A model generated the notes under the pieces. It had not been told where the DNA came from and did not search any database. It worked only from the letters and a program-made list of their open reading frames with translations. Shown piece by piece: positions 33,408 through 44,907 of a stretch of DNA of 50,226 nt. The first letter of the stretch is position 1; every line of letters starts with the position of its first letter. This DNA is from Roridomyces roridus (Eukaryota > Basidiomycota > Agaricomycetes > Agaricales > Mycenaceae). The DNA lies in assembly GCA_029378245.1 (NCBI GenBank), contig JARKIF010000213.1, forward strand, positions 1-50,226, read 5' to 3'. A program made the translations under genes and the position numbers.

Positions 33408-34505
33408 ATGAATGAATTACTTCCCTTGAAGAACAAGACTCTCCGGAAACTCAATGCACTACGGTACAAAGTAATGGTTTCTTTGAATCTTCGAATTCTA
33501 CAAGTGGTACTCAAACAAGTCCAGCATGAGAACAAAGCCGCTGAACACGCCCACATGCAGCACCAGCGCAAGCAGGCTGACGCTCCTGACGCTTCCCTTC
33601 AGAAAGCTTGGTTTCGGTCAATGTTCCTAGTCCTCGAAGAGATTGATCAGGTCTTGCGTTGTGTCCCCAGTCGTGTGCCCATTCGATTTCTTGATCTTGG
33701 GTTCGTCGCGCGGATTCACCCGCGTCAAAACCACTAACAACACAACAGCTGCTGCCCCGGCGGCTTCTCCTCTTACATTCTTGGTAAAAACCCTCACGCA
33801 TCCGGAGTGGGTGTATCTTTGCCCGAGGAGAGAGGTGGCCACGCTTGCTTGCTCGACGAGGAGCAACTGTCGCGGTTTCAGCTCCATTGGGCCGATCTCA
33901 CACAATACCAGCTTGGCCCCACATTCATCGATGACCCCCGCTTGCAGGATTTCCCAGTTTCCCCGGGATTCGACATTGTCCTCATCGACGGGCACCCACT
34001 GCGCGCATGTGATTCGGCACAAGGCGGCAATGGCAACTTGTACATGCACGGGGACCGACTTCTCATCTCCCAAGTACTGATAGGACTGCTTTGCGTTGGT
34101 CTGGGCGGCACCGTTATTCTGAAGCAGTCCAAGCCGGAGCGAATCATTACCTCGCAAATGATGTTTCTCCTAGACATCCTCTGCTTGGACGTGCGCACTT
34201 GGAAACCCGTCTGTATGCACAGCACCCGGGCGACTTTCTATGTGATAGCCAAAGGCTTTGGCTTGGGTGCACATGGTTTCAGGCGAGGGGAGATACTTGA
34301 AGGGCTCATGAATCTTTGGGTCCAGCTTTCTTATGCAGATGACACGGGGAGGAAATTGCGTGCCAATGACTTGGATTTCATTGTCGATCAAGAGACGCTG
34401 AAGACGGTGTATGCTCCAAGACTGCGTGAGCTTAGCGAGCATATTTGGACCACGCAGTCGAAATGCTTGGAGGGTTGGAGAGAGGCACAAGCCGAGGGAT
34501 TTTGA
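33408..34505 (+). CDS. FtsJ/RrmJ-like SAM-dependent methyltransferase-fold protein
   Basis: Intron 33701-33748 joins FLDLG to CCPGGFSSYIL, giving motif I FLDLGCCPGGFSSYIL, like DLGAAPGG of RrmJ/FtsJ RNA 2'-O-methyltransferases. Later motifs are FDIVLIDGHPL (Asp of the K-D-K-E tetrad) and GGTVILKQSKPE (Lys). The N-terminal 100 residues contain a basic helix and many His/Gln. The spliced protein has 349 residues if translation starts at 33408; an upstream exon is possible. RNA cap or rRNA methylation would be a typical job for the fold, but the substrate is unknown and such proteins are common, divergent and little studied in mushrooms. Confidence 0.72.
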
Positions 34506-34517
34506 GTGACATGTATT

Positions 34518-35082
34518 CTATAACTTTGAGCGTATCTTTCTGGCCAAGATAACAGCGTCGTCGTCTTCCAGCTCTGATCGACCCTCGAATTCCCGTTGAT
34601 GCATCTCTCGTTGTGTGAGTGGCTCCTTTACATGTACAGGAGGTTCGGGTGCCTGCTTCCCGAAAGTGGGAGCCGGGATAACGTGGTAGTGAACGTGTGG
34701 CACCGCTTGTGCGTACTCCTGGTTGCACACGACGTTCAGAGCCGTGTTATCAAGGGCTAGGGACATGAGTATTGCAACCAGAAATCATCCATCCAAGGAA
34801 CGCACCAAGAGTTAGAGCGTGCGCCACCTTGCTCACCGCCTCACCAATTGCTGCAGCAAGGTCTGCTGGGAGCTCCGACAGTCTTGAGTAGTGTACTTTG
34901 GGGATTACAAGGGTGTGGCCTCTTCTCAGAGGGAGAATATCGAGTATCGCGAGCACCAGGTCGCTCTCATAAACCCGTACGGCGGGCAATTCGTTTCGGA
35001 TTATTCTGCAGAAGGTGCAGTCTGGTTCGCTCTGCCAGGAAGAGGGCCGGCCGACGTGGGCCTTGATGAGGAACGAGGTCAT
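34518..35082 (-). CDS. HNT1: HIT-family (histidine triad) nucleotide hydrolase
   Basis: Two exons (intron 34757-34805) give 171 residues. Motifs: DCTFCRIIRNELPA at the start of the HIT domain, HTLVIPKVHYSRLSEL, LNVVCNQEYAQ and the triad AVPHVHYHVIPAP. HINT/Hnt1-type enzymes hydrolyse AMP-lysine and other adenosine phosphoramidates. The C-terminal extension of about 50 charged residues is longer than in the small HINT proteins. The ATG at 35082 is used. It faces the histone-fold gene across about 100 bp. Confidence 0.9.
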
Positions 35083-35180
35083 CCAGGCAGGGAGGTATAT
35101 GCGAGGGAACGCCAAGAGGCACAAGCGTGTGATGGCCTATCACAGTCGCGTCAAACGCGTCTTTGCTTTCCTCCCTCGCC

Positions 35181-35915
35181 ATGGAAGTGGACGCGCCACC
35201 ACCACCGACCCCGCAACTCTTGCAACCCATTCTACCCGCGCCACCAATCGCAATCGCACCACTCGCTCCCAATGTTGAGCAACCCGCCAAGAAAAAGAAG
35301 GAAAAGAGGGAAGCACCTAAAGTCGAACGCCCACCTGGCAAGACGCTGCTTCCGATCTCAAAGGTCCAACATATTATCAAGGCAGACAAAGTACGCGTCG
35401 CTCCTTTGCATCTATGCACCCATGGACACGTTCTACTGCAGGATATTGCCATTGTCGCGAAAGAAGCCACTTTCCTCATCTGTTGTGCAACAGAGGAATT
35501 CATTAAACGGTTCGGGGAGGCGGGTATGGCGCAGGCAGAGAAGGATAAACGAACAACGCTGCAGTACAAAGATATGGGTGCGTGTCTGTCCAAACCAAAT
35601 TGCTGTGGTATTCACTTATTCCAGCCACCGTCGTGCGCAAGGCCGACGAGTTCTTGTTTTTGGAAGGTCAATTTTATCATCCTGAGTCTCTTAACGCGTT
35701 CATCTTTCCTAGAAATCATTCCCTGGACATTCCCCGAGGCGGCAACAAAGCGTCCAGTCAAGTCGACAAACACGATCGGCGGCACTGGTGCCCCCACTCT
35801 ATTGGACCAATTTATGGTGAAGCCGAATGCTGGGGAGGAGCAGCGTATAATTACAAACGAGGACGGTACTATGCATGTAGCAGACACGAATGTTGGAGAG
35901 GAGGATTTATCGTGA
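35181..35915 (+). CDS. CBF/NF-Y-type histone-fold protein (POLE4/Dpb3- or CHRAC1-like)
   Basis: Four exons give 196 residues; introns 35391-35441, 35578-35624 and 35667-35712. After a Pro-rich and Lys-rich leader (KKKKEKREAPK) comes a single histone fold: LPISKVQHIIKADKDIAIV, AKEATFLICCATEEFIKRF and LQYKDMATVVRKADEFLFLE, then IIPWTFPEA. This is the pattern of the NF-YC/H2A-like partner found in DNA polymerase epsilon (Dpb3/POLE4) and the CHRAC remodeller. Which complex it joins cannot be told from sequence. It lies only 53 bp before the DDB1 start on the same strand. Confidence 0.85.
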   Translation: MEVDAPPPPTPQLLQPILPAPPIAIAPLAPNVEQPAKKKKEKREAPKVERPPGKTLLPISKVQHIIKADKVRVAPLHLCTHGHVLLQDIAIVAKEATFLICCATEEFIKRFGEAGMAQAEKDKRTTLQYKDMGACLSKPNCCGIHLFQPPSCARPTSSCFWKVNFIILSLLTRSSFLEIIPWTFPEAATKRPVKSTNTIGGTGAPTLLDQFMVKPNAGEEQRIITNEDGTMHVADTNVGEEDLS

Positions 35916-35968
35916 CGGCGTTAATCGGCTCGGACTGCCGGATTTGTGAGCAGCGTCTCGCTCTCACT

Positions 35969-38900
35969 ATGAAGGTCGTTTCCACATTTCACCAGCCGTC
36001 CTCGGTTCTGTTTTCCGTGAAATGCAATCTCGACTCGTCCGACGTGCAGCATCTCGTTGTCGCCAAAATCAACAGTCTCGACGTCTATTCTATCAATCCC
36101 GAAGGCCTTAAACAGATATGCAGCTGGGCAGTCTGGGGCAACATTTTGTCCGTCAAAGCCGTGCCTACCGGTGTGGGTCTCTCCCGCCAGAGTCCTTTCC
36201 GTTACTCACAGGACGATAGGCTTCTCACTCGAATCTCATTGTGCTGCTGGATCATCCACATCCCGAGCTGGTGTTTCTGAGCTATTCCAAAGGCGTCTTG
36301 TCCGCGACCAAGCGCCTCGAGTTGTTCGAACGGAATCAGCGTCCAGCAGAATTCTTCACGGATGTCCTTGTCCACCCCAGTGGAAAATGTGCCGTTGCAA
36401 TGTGCTATACGGGCAAGCTGAAAGGAATCTATCTCAAGGCCGGACTTTTTGAAGGGGACTTTGATATGTCGTGCGTTCGTTCGCTTTGAACTCTATGCCT
36501 TGGATCTGAACTCGTCGAATAGCATGAGAGAGCTCACTGTCCTCTCCCTTGCATTCCTTCCATCATCCCGGCCTGCGATTGCCATCCTGCATTATGACCA
36601 TACGGGTCGTGTGCAGCTACTCGCGCGTGACATCCTGGAAACAGACATCTCTACGAACCCCTCCGCTCTTCTACACCCTACCCCCATCGCGACCAAAGTC
36701 CTTCCCTATCCAGAGGACCCCGTGCCAAAGCTCATACCTGTCCCTTGTCCCGAAGCATTCCTTCATGTAAAAGGCGGAGACGGGGAGGAGGACGACAGCC
36801 AATGGTTCATTGGAGGTCTACTTCTTGTTGGTGGAACCCGAATCCTGCTCTATGAAATGGTATCTGCACGTGGGCAAGCAAAGCAAAGCAACAAGCGCCG
36901 AAAATTAGAGAAAGGGAAAGAGAGTGGGGATAAAGCCGAGCAAGAAAAGGCTGCGGAAAAACAGCGTGAACGCGACACGCGGAAACGCAAGCCCAAAGCA
37001 GCTGTTGACTGGCCTTGGAGCGAAATCACATCGTTCTGCGCGCTTGATGGCGAACCGTTTCGCTACCTCATTGGCGACTCGTTTGGACGTCTCGCGATGC
37101 TTTCGTTGCACGATGTCCCGAACAACGGGCTTATTCTCATACCTCTGGGACAGACATCTCCGTCAACAACACTCAGTTATCTAACCAGCCAAGTTCTATT
37201 CGTGGGCTCTCATGCAGGGGATTCTCAGCTAGTACAAATAAGCTCGAATCCCCTGTCGTCTTCGAATGATCCCACGTTGCCCATACCATCAGATATCACC
37301 ACAGTACCTGCTAGTCGACTCACACCACCACGTTCTGCCAAGGGGAAGGCGAGGGAGGAGTATTCCGAGCCACTTCGAGATTGTGTGCTTGACGTCAAGG
37401 GCCCCTTCCTGCGCGTCATTCAGACATTCAAGAATATTGCTCCGATTTTGGACGCTACTTTGGTGGATACGGATGATAGTGGACACGTAGGTTCATTCAT
37501 TTCTTGCGACTTTTACCTGATTTCTTTGGGTAGCAACAAGTCGTTACTTGCTCAGGAGGGCAGAACACCGGTTCGATTAATGTCATCCGCAAGGGGGCCG
37601 ATTTCCAGCAACTGGCGACCGTCCATGGGATGCCGCACACTGTCGGAGTGTTTGCTCTTCGTAGGACATACGACGATATGTGGGTCGGTTTACTTGGTGT
37701 TTTTAGCATTGTCTTGAATTTTCTCCCGCACAGATTCGACAGCTACCTTCTTGTATCCACTCCCCAGGATACATATGCCTACGAGATCAAGGGCGAGGAC
37801 GCATTGGAACAAACGGAATCCATCGGTGATGCCTCCTTTGCCCAAGGACGTACATTGGCTGCCAGGAATGTTCAAAAGATCAAGATCATTCCTGCGGTCA
37901 GGAGAGGGCCCGCAATTATCACCCCGGAAAAGACGGAATATCACGACACAGCGCTGGTGGTCCAAGTCACCTCCAATGGCGCGTTCCTTCTGGAGTCTGA
38001 GATGAACACATTCACGCAGGTCAACGACTACAAAGTGCCTCAGGGTACTCAAATAGTCGCTGCGAGCATCAACCCCAGTCAAACGGTACTGGCATTGAGC
38101 AACGGCAAGCTGGTGTGCCTCGAGGTCAATGGAAGCACCAAAGCTTTGGATTTCAAGCGCCAATCGGATACAATTCTGGGCCATCGGGAGGTCTCTGCAC
38201 TATCCTGTTTACCACTCCACAGCCGTCTCAGCACGTCCGACCTCATCGTGGTCGCCTATTGGCAGAGCAACGTCGTGCAGATGCTGCAGCAGGCGCAGGA
38301 CGGTTTTGTCTCGCTCTGCAAGACGGAGCCCTTGCCTGCAGTCGTGCGAAGTCTCCTGCTGTACGACTTTGGAGCCTATGGTGATTCACATCCTTACCTC
38401 ATGGCTGGGCTCGGAGACGGCTCGTTTGCGTATTTCACGTGGAACGATCAGGGACGGACTTTGGGCGCTGCGAAATTGACGTCTTTGGGGAACCTGCCAG
38501 TCGGGTTTACGCCATGTGTCGTGGATGGCAAGAGGGCGTTGTTTGCGGCTGGCAGCAGGGCGGTGGTGCTCTCGTGGGATAGGGATGGTTTGCAGCAGTC
38601 CCCAGTGATGTTGAAAGTGCGGTTACTCCTGCACGAGTTTGACAATGTTCTCACTCTTTACAGGAAGTGACTGCGTCCGCCCAGATCCACAGCGAGCATT
38701 ACGAGTCTTCCCTGATACTGGCTAACGAGTCTGCGCTGTTCATTGGTCGCGTCAAGAATGTGGACAAGATGCACATTCGATCGGTATGTTTTTTTGGTCA
38801 TCTGACTATTCTCTTCGTTCATTTTCGCTTAGATTCCACTCGACCTCGATGTTCCACATCGAATAGTATACGCGCCCGCCCTCAAAGTCTTCGGTGTCGC

Positions 38901-40168
38901 ATGCACACGCCAGGAGCCCACCCGCGTTGGGGAGCTTGAGCTTGGTCCCACCAGCTCGTTCCGGCTTTTGGATGACGTTACCTTCAATAGTCAGTGGATG
39001 TTGCATACATTCGGCGTCCATTTATCCCTCATCTACTACAGACATCAGCCAGTTCAACTGCGAGCCAGACGAGGAAGTCACTTGTGCTACCATCATTACC
39101 CTGGAGCAAGATGATGGCACATCCACTCCCTTCTTCTGCGTCGGCACGTGTACGTCTCGGTCCGAGGAAAAGATCCCTGGGGACGGCCGTCTCCTCATCT
39201 TCTCTGCATATCCTATGGAATCCTCGAGATCGAATCCTCAACTTGCACTGGCCGCCTCTGCTGACGTCCATGGGTGTGTGTATGCGGTCACCACGGTCAA
39301 AGGGCTGATTGCAATTGGTGTCAATTCGGCGGTATGTCTATCCGCATCTTGTTGAACTGCGCTGATTTCCGCAGACGATGTTATTCCGCCTAGACATCGA
39401 TCCATCATCAAAGACCTGCAAATTGCAAAAGGTCTCTGAGATGAATCACAATTATTTCGTGACCAGCTTGGTCGGCTACGAGAACAGGTTGTTACTCGGC
39501 GATCGGATCAGCTCCATCTCTGTACTCGAAGTCTCCGACGACTACAAACTACAGACCCTCGGGAAAGATCTGTCCCCTCTCGGCCCTGTATCTTTGGAAG
39601 CTGTGGATTCAAAACATCTCATCGTGGCAAACGTACGTCCCTCCCAATGAAAAATTACGCTCATTCAACTCACGTGGGTTGACAGGACACCCTCAACTTG
39701 ATTTCATTCACCTTTGACAAGGCGACACGGAAACTGGACCGTGACGGCTTTTATCAGCAGGCCGACCTGATCAACAAATTCGTTCGAGGCGCAGTCGCCA
39801 CGCCCGACGCAGGCAGCAAGTTTGCGCCGATCCAATTGTTCTTCACGGCTTCGGGCCGAATCGGCGTGATCACCGACATCACTGATCGGCAGCTGAGTCT
39901 GGATTTGACAGACCTGCAGCGCAACATTGTCAACACGACCGAAGGCGGGCACATGCACACCACGTTCCGGACACCCCAAACGTCGGCGCGCCGCCGAATG
40001 GTAGAAAACGCCTTTGGTTTCCTTGATGGCGATTTGCTGGAGGAAGTACTGACTGCCTCGGCAGCGCAGTTGAGCAGGATTGCTGAAGGAACCAACGAGC
40101 ATGAGCGCCTCAAACGACCGGTAGAAGAGTTCCAGCAGTTGCTAAAGACACTGCAAGCCCTGCACTAG
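35969..40168 (+). CDS. DDB1: DNA damage-binding protein 1 (DDB1), CUL4 ligase adaptor
   Basis: Ten exons give 1251 residues, close to animal DDB1 and with no frame break over 4.2 kb. It starts MKVVSTFHQPSSVLFSVKCN (first strand of propeller A) and has LIVLLDHPHPELVFLSYS and CSGGQNTGSINVIRKGADF (propeller B). The C-terminal part has GYENRLLLGDRISSISVLE, FTFDKATRKLDRDGFYQ, LINKFVRGA, FFTASGRIGVI and FGFLDGDLLEE. A charged insertion of about 60 residues (36880-37000, KRRKLEKGKE) looks like a nuclear localisation segment. DDB1 links substrate receptors to CUL4-RBX1 in DNA repair and chromatin control. Introns: 36173-36219, 36471-36522, 37487-37533, 37680-37733, 38617-38663, 38784-38832, 38990-39041, 39332-39374 and 39633-39685. 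Confidence 0.94.
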
Positions 40169-40319
40169 AATGAACGCGGAATCTGTAAAAAATGTATATT
40201 ACTTCATGTGCGAGATCTATTGTATGCTATGTTCATGAGGGGTCGTAAAGTATTTGTTCGTAACGAGAGATGGTATATAAAAAAAAGGTAATTGTCTAGT
40301 CGCAGGTAATAATGATACC

Positions 40320-43300
40320 TTACAAAATTCGGGACGCGTACCACCGTACAGTCTGCCACATCGTGAGGGTAAACTCACGCACACCACTCTGCGCAAAGCT
40401 TTCGTGACCCTTGTCAATGTCCATGTCGTCGTCCGACGATGGTGCAAAGAAGAAGCCCGCGGTGAGCACGAGGTAACTACAGGCAGGGTCATTCATCTGC
40501 TAGGCAAATAGAAAGTACGAGACGCACCTGAGGATGAGAATACTGCCGCGATGATAGTTGCTCTTCGCCTCAATGTAGGTATACGTCATGAGGAACATGG
40601 AGAGGATGATGACAACGACATCCCAGCGAGGGAAAATCAACGTAAAGGTGCTCGCTACTTCACCCATCTTCTCCGGCGCGTAGAACGCGGAAAAGGCGAC
40701 CATGGCGGGGATCTGGAGCAAACACACTTGCAGCGCGTACGCCGAGCCGATCTCCATACTGTACCAACGTCAGCTGGATAACATATAATAAGAGGGGAAA
40801 AATACCTCAGTGCGATATTCCCATTAAGCGCAAAGGAGATGGCGTTCATAAACTCGGTTGTGTTGGGCACGAGCGCAAAGAGGGTGACACCGAGGAACTT
40901 TTCGTCGATACCAGAGCCCTCAAGGATCACATCCACAACATCCACCAAAAGCTCGGCAATCCCAGCATACAACGCAGTACAGATCAACAACACACTGGCG
41001 CTCGTCGTTCGGCTCCAGCTTGGCCCTTCATGTCCTCCATGCCCGCCACCAGCGGCTTCGGCCTCGGCACCGGATGCACGGGCCGCGGCACGTGCAGGCG
41101 ACTGCAGATGTCCATGCACGGGATGCGTTTGTGCCTGCTGCTGGTGCCGCAGCGCACTAACAGTTGCAACCGCCACTGCCCGGGTAAACTCGTCCTGGGA
41201 CATTCCCTCCGGAGCGACACCCGAGCTCTTTACAGCAGCATCGACGCTCTCGAGAACGGGAGCAAAGTTGGCGCCCGACTGCGCATAAGAGACGCGGCGC
41301 GCGATGCCCGGAGAGCTCGGTGGTTGAACGTTGGGGTGCGAAACGGGCGTCTGCGACCGCTCGGATCTCCCACTAGCTTTGTGCTGCAGCCGTGGGCCAG
41401 CGGTGGGAGGCACGATGCGGTGGTACAACGACACCGGTCTCTGGCCTTGCTGATGTACAGGGAGCTCGAGTGGGTTCAGAAGCTGCTGCGGATTCTGCCA
41501 GATCTGCGACGCATGGGTGCGAAGAGAGAACCACAAGCCGATGAGGTAGCTGAACACGAGGATTGCGGCGCAAAAGTACATCAAGCTCTTCACGGTACTT
41601 TGGTAGAACGGATCCTTGACGGGGTCGGGATGTTTGTAGTAGCACGCGTCGCACACCCATGGTTGGTCTGGGGTACGAGGGCCAGTGGGGCATCCCGTGC
41701 AGATTAATTGGAACTGCAAACGTCATCAGACGGAGAAAACCAAAGAAACGATCAAAACAACTCACATTCCCGTATGTTTGATAAAACAGCGTCGGCGTCA
41801 GCGTACCAATGATGGCCATGATCAACATCATGCTGGTCACGCCGGCGCTCTTGGCATTGAACTTTTGCTCTTTCCTCCGCAGAGCGCTGCTGCACATACT
41901 CATCCCGGGCATGAGCAGCACACCAGCAAGTAGCGAGCCGACGATACTTCCTTCAACGAGATGCCCCTTGCTCTCTTTGAGCATGAGGGCGTACAAGATG
42001 ATCTCGATGATACTGCCAAACGTGGCATTGATCACCGCACCCATCCCAATACTACTCTGCGCGCTGATACTCGCGACAGCCATGCCAATGAAATAACTGA
42101 GGGGAATCACACTGGCCAGGGAGAGGAAAAAGATGAGTCCGCGTCCGGCAACGATGGCCAAGAGGCGCGGAACAGGTTTGCCCGCATGTTCGAGCTGATC
42201 GGCGATACGGAGAAGAACGAAGCCGTCAAAGATGACGAAAAAGACGACAGGGAGTAGGTTGACGAAGAGGATGTTCACCCCACCGACAGTGTATTTATAG
42301 TACTGTCGGCCTGTGGCACGATATGTGCACAGTAAAACGGTACTCGTCGAAGCGCCGGGGGCAGTTTGACCTTCAGCGAGGCGCTGGTGCTTGATGGAGA
42401 ATTGCGGGGGAGACGGGATCCCGTCATCCTCGGGCTGCGGCGGGGACGGGGAAGAGACGACGACAGCGGGCGGAGCAGCACAGAACCGGAGCGTGTCTGG
42501 CTGGGTAAATACGTAGGTGATGAGGGCCCAGGTAAGCTTTGCCATGGGAATGGTGACAACCATTCCCCAGCAGAGGATGCAAACAAAGAGCATGAGGGGA
42601 GCAATGATGAGAGAAAATGCAGCCCAGAAAACGATGCGGCCGAAGGTATCGTCTGCCGGGCTCGCGGTCTTTGCGGCGCCAATGGAGCTATCGGAGGAAG
42701 CGGCGGAAAGAGCAGTGGCACCGTAGGAACGCGATGGTGGAGGCGCTGCCCGCTGGAGAAGGGAAGTATGCTCTTCGATCGGGGTCCAAGAGACGGACTG
42801 AACATGCTGGGGCGTGATAGTAGAAGCTTCCGAAAGGGGAACGCCTTGACGTGGACCACGGATGGTGCCCTCGTCGGCAGAGCTCCCGACGGCAGCTTCT
42901 TCGTCATCGTCCTCGACCTCGGGTGCTTCTGCATCGGTTTCTGCTTCTCCCTCGACGTACTTGCCAAACGGCCAGAGGAGGTACCAGCCGAGCCCATAGA
43001 TGAGAGTGGAGTAGCGCTTGCCGCCTTGTGGTATGACGTGCAACGCGGCAGAGACAATTATGCAAATGAGGGCGAGCCACCAGCCGAAAGCAACAGTCCA
43101 GAAGATGTTGCCCGGGAGCAAGTGGCGTTCGGCCTGGGATGAGGGAACCGAGTGGAGGGCCTCGTCGGCGTAGCGGGTGACGCTGCGACTCTTTTTGTAC
43201 AAAGCAGGCTTCCAGATGGGCAAGCCAAAGGGATGCTCTACGTTGATCAAAGACTGACGGTCCCGCAGCGTGATGGGGTCATCCTCGTCGTCTGCGTCAT

Positions 43301-43697
43301 TGCTGTCGGCAGGATCGTCAGGGTCGGGCGGGTCAGTGGCTGCCGCCTTGCCGTGACGATTGCCACGTCGAATGATGCCCTCGACGTCGTGGTCAAAAGT
43401 GTCCTCGTCTTCGTCTGCCTCGCTCAATGCATCGTCTCTGAAGCCGCGCGAGGTGACGTGGGAGCTGCTGACGCTGGTGCTGCGTGGGCCCCTGCGAATG
43501 GAGTGGACTGAATTGCTTCGGACGAGGATTGGGGCGGGGCGAGGAGATACAGAGGCGGGAAAGTAAGAGGTACCCTGATGGTGGTGGCTCGGTGTATCCG
43601 ATGACCACTGGGAACTGTGGCTGAATGAGCGGGGCATGTGGCTCCCCGGGGTCGGCGTGGAGGAGAGCAGATTGGGGTCCTCGCTGGGAGTCGACAT
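40320..43697 (-). CDS. VNX1: VNX1-type vacuolar cation/H+ antiporter (CaCA superfamily)
   Basis: Long fungal antiporter of the Vnx1 (YNL321W) type, which exchanges Na+/K+ or Ca2+ for protons at the vacuole. The cytosolic N-terminus is Ser/Pro-rich and has an acidic run (DPPDPDDPADSNDADDEDD). Then come HPFGLPIWKPALYKKSRSV and several transmembrane helices. The first ion-binding repeat is GMGAVINATFGSIIEIILYAL, and the second ALVPNTTEFMNAISFALNG. Between the halves lies a cysteine pair motif (CTGC, 14 residues, CDAC) followed by a His/Gln-rich loop. The last intron joins ILILS to YLVLTAGFFFAPS and the protein ends RWYASRIL. The start at 43697 is 83 bp from the BCP1 start on the other strand. 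Confidence 0.9.
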
Positions 43698-43780
43698 CGT
43701 GTCCAGCGATGTGCTCCTCGCTGTTGCAGGTCAAGAGGCAGCTCCAAGCTTGATTTGGAAATACAATCAAATCACCAACC

Positions 43781-44687
43781 ATGTCCAAGCGCAAAGTGGA
43801 CGGCGACGAAGGCTCTTCCTCGGATTCAGACGTCTCTCTCATCGACGTCGACTTTGATTTCTTCGACCCGAATCCCAACGTCGACTATCACGCCTTCAAG
43901 CGTCTATTAGGCCAACTCTTCCAACGCGATGCAGACCGCTTCTCCCTCCACGACCTCACAGAGCTCATCCTCTCCCAGCCAACAGTGGGCACGACCATAA
44001 AGACAGATGGCCTAGAGAGCGATCCATACGCACTTCTCACCGTCCTAAACGTCCATCAGCATGCCCAGCATCCCAGTATTGCAGCCCTCGCCTCCTACTT
44101 TCTCGAAAAAACGCAGACAGCGGACCCCTCCTTCCACGCTACCCTCACCGCCCTCTTCGCAGCCCCAGCACCGACCCAACTAGGGCTCGTCATCTGCGAG
44201 CGCCTCGTCAACATGCCCGTACAGACAGTCCCGCCCATGTACCGCATGCTCACCGACGAGCTCAAGTGGGCCGTCGCTGACGGAGAGCCATACGCGTTCA
44301 CCCACCTCCTCTTCATCTCCCGCGCGTACTGCCTCTCTCTTGACGAGGAAGAGGCCCTCGCAAACCGTGCACCGTCACGTCGCTCTAAAAAAACCAAAAA
44401 GCAAAAGCCGCGTCAGCCGCCAGAGCAACAGCGACCCCAGGACGGGATATACTCGTTCCATCCAGAGGACACTCTCATACGCGAGGTCAGTTATGCTCCT
44501 TTCCTATTGAACAGTCGGCTCATTCGTTGTTCAGCACGCCATGCACTCCCTATCCTATTCATACTCTGCAGACTCTGCTCCCCGCGAAGCGGATTCTTTC
44601 GGTCTCGACGTTCGCGGCAGCCTCATGCTCATCGAGTCCTCCCGATGGCAATCTCTCGTCGAACGCATGGCAGAGGTTTACGTTTAG
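43781..44687 (+). CDS. BCP1: BCP1/BCCIP-like protein (ribosomal protein uL14 chaperone)
   Basis: Two exons (intron 44486-44534) give 285 residues. It starts MSKRKVDGDEGSSSDSDVSL and has the family signature IDVDFDFFDPNPNVDYHAFK, then LILSQPTVGTTIKTDG and DPYALLTVLNVHQH. The middle has a Lys-rich loop (RRSKKTKKQKPRQ), and the end is GSLMLIESSRWQSLVERM. Yeast Bcp1 chaperones Rpl23 and is needed for nuclear export of Mss4; the human homologue BCCIP binds BRCA2 and p21. The compact divergent promoter with VNX1 is 83 bp. Confidence 0.93.
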
Positions 44688-44907
44688 ATGATCCCGTGCT
44701 CAAAAATTGGTGTAAGGCACTCGGCCAAGGACATGTCGAGGCAGACGGTGTCAAAGTGCTTGACTCCGATGTACATAGGCTAAAAAATCTACTTGAATGA
44801 CATTGAGCAGAATTACATTAAGGTATACAACAAGTCCATGATGCGTATAATCGTGAGGTCGTACAGGTCTATGATTTTAGTCGTGTCCGTAAGGTAGTCG
44901 CGTGCAA

